A DNA stretch of 64,000 nt. Origin: Sphingomonas radiodurans. Lineage in GTDB: Bacteria; Pseudomonadota; Alphaproteobacteria; Sphingomonadales; Sphingomonadaceae. A model generated the notes under the pieces. That model ran no database searches and was not told where the DNA came from. It saw only the letters and a list, made by a program, of their open reading frames with translations. The position numbers and the translations under genes were made by a program. The stretch is taken from NCBI RefSeq assembly GCF_020866845.1, contig NZ_CP086594.1, positions 2,170,001 through 2,234,000 on the forward strand, given 5' to 3'. Positions 62,692-64,000 of this stretch are shown one piece after another. Position 1 is the stretch's first letter. Every line of letters begins with the position of its first letter.

Positions 62692-63248
62692 CGATCGAGG
62701 CGATCGTCGCGCGCTGGGGGGTCGCAGCGGTGTTCGCCGGGGCGATGCTCGAAGGCGAGACTGCTGTGATCGCCGGCGGACTGATCGCGCACCAGGGATA
62801 TGTCGCCTGGCCGTTCGCGCTCGCGGCGGCGGCGCTCGGTTCGTTTCTTGCCGACCAGTTCTTCTTCGCCGCCGGGCGCCGCTATCGTGATCGCCCGCTG
62901 GTGCAACGCTGGACGCAGAAGCGGGCGTTCGCGAAGGCGCTGCAATTGCTCGAACGCTATCCGACCGGCTTCATCTTCGCGTTCCGGTTTCTCTATGGTT
63001 TTCGCACGGTGAGCCCGATCGCGATCGGGACGAGCCAGGTGCCGCTGGCGACCTTTCTGCCGATCAACGCGGTCGCCGCGATCGTCTGGGCGGCGTTGTT
63101 CACCGCGCTCGGCTATTGGTTCGGCGAAGCGGTGACCGAGGCGGCGGGGCGGCTGCGACCGAGCCGACATACGTTGCTGATGGGCATCGCGGTGCTGTCG
63201 AGCGGCTTCGCGATCTTCCAGTTCGTGCGCTGGTGGAGGGGGCGATGA
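62688..63248 (+). CDS. DedA family membrane protein
   Basis: A 186-residue inner-membrane protein of the DedA/SNARE-associated family, linked to lipid-carrier (undecaprenyl phosphate) or phospholipid flipping. It starts from GTG 62688, overlapping the DUF2059 stop. The DedA motifs are GAMLEGETAVIAGGLIAHQG with the conserved Glu and Glu-x-x-x-Val region, FRFLYGFRTVSPIAIGTSQV with the Arg pair near FxxGxR, and FLPINAVAAIVWAALFTALG, ending YWFGEAV. It is coupled through ATGA to the following thioesterase gene. Confidence 0.9.
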   Translation: MTIEAIVARWGVAAVFAGAMLEGETAVIAGGLIAHQGYVAWPFALAAAALGSFLADQFFFAAGRRYRDRPLVQRWTQKRAFAKALQLLERYPTGFIFAFRFLYGFRTVSPIAIGTSQVPLATFLPINAVAAIVWAALFTALGYWFGEAVTEAAGRLRPSRHTLLMGIAVLSSGFAIFQFVRWWRGR

Positions 63249-63637
63249 GCTTCACCAAGGTCTTCACCGCCGCGCCGGCGGACATCGACGAGCTTGGCCA
63301 CGTCAACAATGCGGTGTGGGTGCGCTGGGTGCAGGAGCTTGCGGTTGCGCACTGGGAGTCAGTGGCGCCGGCCGAGCATCGCGCCGCCTTCATCTGGGTC
63401 GTGACGCGGCACGCGATCGACTATCGCGGCAATCTCGCGGTTGGGGCGACGGCGACCGGCGAGACGTGGGTGCCCGAGCCGCCGCGTGGGGCGCGCTTCG
63501 ATCGCCATTTCCGCTTCGTCGATGCAGACGGCAAGACGCTGGTGGATGGCGTGACGACCTGGGCGCTGCTCGATCGCGCCAGCGGCCGGCTGCTGCGCGT
63601 CCGCCCCGAAATCGCCGCGCCGTTCCTCGAGGGCTGA
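63245..63637 (+). CDS. Acyl-CoA thioesterase (4HBT hotdog)
   Basis: A 130-residue hotdog-fold thioesterase whose ATG overlaps the DedA stop. FTAAPADIDELGHVNNAVWV contains the active-site pattern (Asp in DIDELGHVNN), followed by RWVQELAVAHWESVAP and the strands VTRHAIDYRGNLAVGATATG. FDRHFRFVDADGKTLVDGVT and TWALLDRASGRLLRVRPE finish the fold. It resembles YbgC/FadM-like enzymes. It ends a run of overlapping genes starting at ptrB, all probably cotranscribed. Confidence 0.88.
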   Translation: MSFTKVFTAAPADIDELGHVNNAVWVRWVQELAVAHWESVAPAEHRAAFIWVVTRHAIDYRGNLAVGATATGETWVPEPPRGARFDRHFRFVDADGKTLVDGVTTWALLDRASGRLLRVRPEIAAPFLEG

Positions 63638-63716
63638 CTTGTTCCTGCCATCGCGCTGACGCAAGACGGCGGCTCGCCCGCCGGAATACCGCCGGGCCAA
63701 TCTGGGGAGAGGATCT

Positions 63717-64000
63717 ATGTACAGCCACATGATGGTCGGATCGAACGACATCGATCGGTCGAAGAAGTTCTATGACGCGCTGTTCGGCGCGGTCGGCGGG
63801 AAGCCCGGGTTCCAGGACCCCAAGGGCCGGCTGATCTACATGCACAATGGCGGGCTGTTCCTCGTTTCGCAGCCGATCGACGGCGAGCCCGCGACGCACG
63901 CCAATGGCGGCACGATCGGCTTTGCGATGGACGGGCCGGAGCAGGCGAACGCCTGGCATCAGGCGGGCGTCGAGGCCGGCGGCACGGCGATTGAGGATGC
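63717..64000 (+). CDS. VOC family protein, cut by the right window edge
   Basis: The beginning of a glyoxalase/bleomycin-resistance-fold protein. From ATG 63717, preceded by GGGGAGAGG, it reads MYSHMMVGSNDIDRSKKFYD, ALFGAVGGKPGFQDPKGRLI, YMHNGGLFLVSQPIDGEPAT and HANGGTIGFAMDGPEQANAW. About 94 codons are visible, roughly three quarters of a usual 125-residue protein. The start HMMVGSNDIDRSKKFYDALF is typical of VOC metal-binding modules. No stop is in the window. Confidence 0.85.
   Translation, partial: MYSHMMVGSNDIDRSKKFYDALFGAVGGKPGFQDPKGRLIYMHNGGLFLVSQPIDGEPATHANGGTIGFAMDGPEQANAWHQAGVEAGGTAIED

Overview
The window is one contiguous stretch of a GC-rich alphaproteobacterial chromosome, most likely Sphingomonas or a close relative in the Sphingomonadaceae. 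This rests on C4-pathway 5-aminolevulinate synthase, a mitochondrial-type zinc protein (NDUFS6-like), a ubiquinol-cytochrome c chaperone, an HSD10-like dehydrogenase, an RcGTA-type tail protein beside a DUF2793 protein, and dispersed palindromic repeats of the kind common in sphingomonads. No rRNA, tRNA, CRISPR array or intact insertion sequence was seen.

Layout. 0-7.5 kb: msrA (cut by the left edge), a 43-residue membrane peptide, an aspartate aminotransferase with a fused pabB-pabC, a secreted S9 peptidase overlapping a metallo-beta-lactamase-fold hydrolase, and thiL. 7.5-13.9 kb: a K+-independent proton-pumping pyrophosphatase, an unknown two-helix membrane protein, a dicarboxylate/amino-acid symporter and a HerA-type ATPase. 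13.9-18.1 kb: four minus-strand genes, namely an NfrB-like glycosyltransferase, a short NfrA-like C-terminal-domain protein, a TauE/SafE permease and a TIGR02186-type protein. 18.2-26.2 kb: the alpha-2-macroglobulin / penicillin-binding protein 1C pair. 26.2-33.7 kb: an RcnB-like protein, bamE, the cytochrome bc1 chaperone overlapping yceD, a thiamine-diphosphate enzyme, a GAF-PAS-GGDEF diguanylate cyclase and a reductase.

33.7-37.4 kb looks like the two ends of a gene-transfer-agent (RcGTA-like) cluster with the middle removed: a small-terminase-like gene without its stop codon, then the terminal tail gene and a DUF2793 gene. 37.5-41.7 kb: an OmpA porin with a polyproline hinge, UDP-glucose dehydrogenase, a VOC protein and a PQQ-type sugar dehydrogenase. 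41.7-48.3 kb is rich in acyl-CoA genes: thioesterases, an enoyl-CoA hydratase, an HSD10-like dehydrogenase, a thiolase and a 3-hydroxybutyryl-CoA dehydrogenase. 48.5-52.7 kb: hemA, murI, plsY, dprA and a small membrane peptide. 52.8-54.8 kb: glnK-amtB behind a clear sigma-54 promoter and ended by a terminator. 54.8-57.6 kb: DUF2007 and flavin-split-barrel genes, a ccdAB toxin-antitoxin pair and tldD. 57.6-64 kb: a zinc-finger protein, an ABC ATPase without a permease, a DUF808 protein, oligopeptidase B, DUF2059, DedA, a thioesterase and a VOC protein cut by the right edge.

Most genes are housekeeping. The parts most worth a second look are the hollowed-out gene-transfer-agent locus, the ccdAB pair abutting tldD (a gene named for tolerance to the CcdB toxin), the NfrB-like synthase without the E. 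coli c-di-GMP-binding tail, and an orphan promoter with an SOS-like box next to the phage-derived genes. All functions were assigned by reading the translations; no database search was possible.
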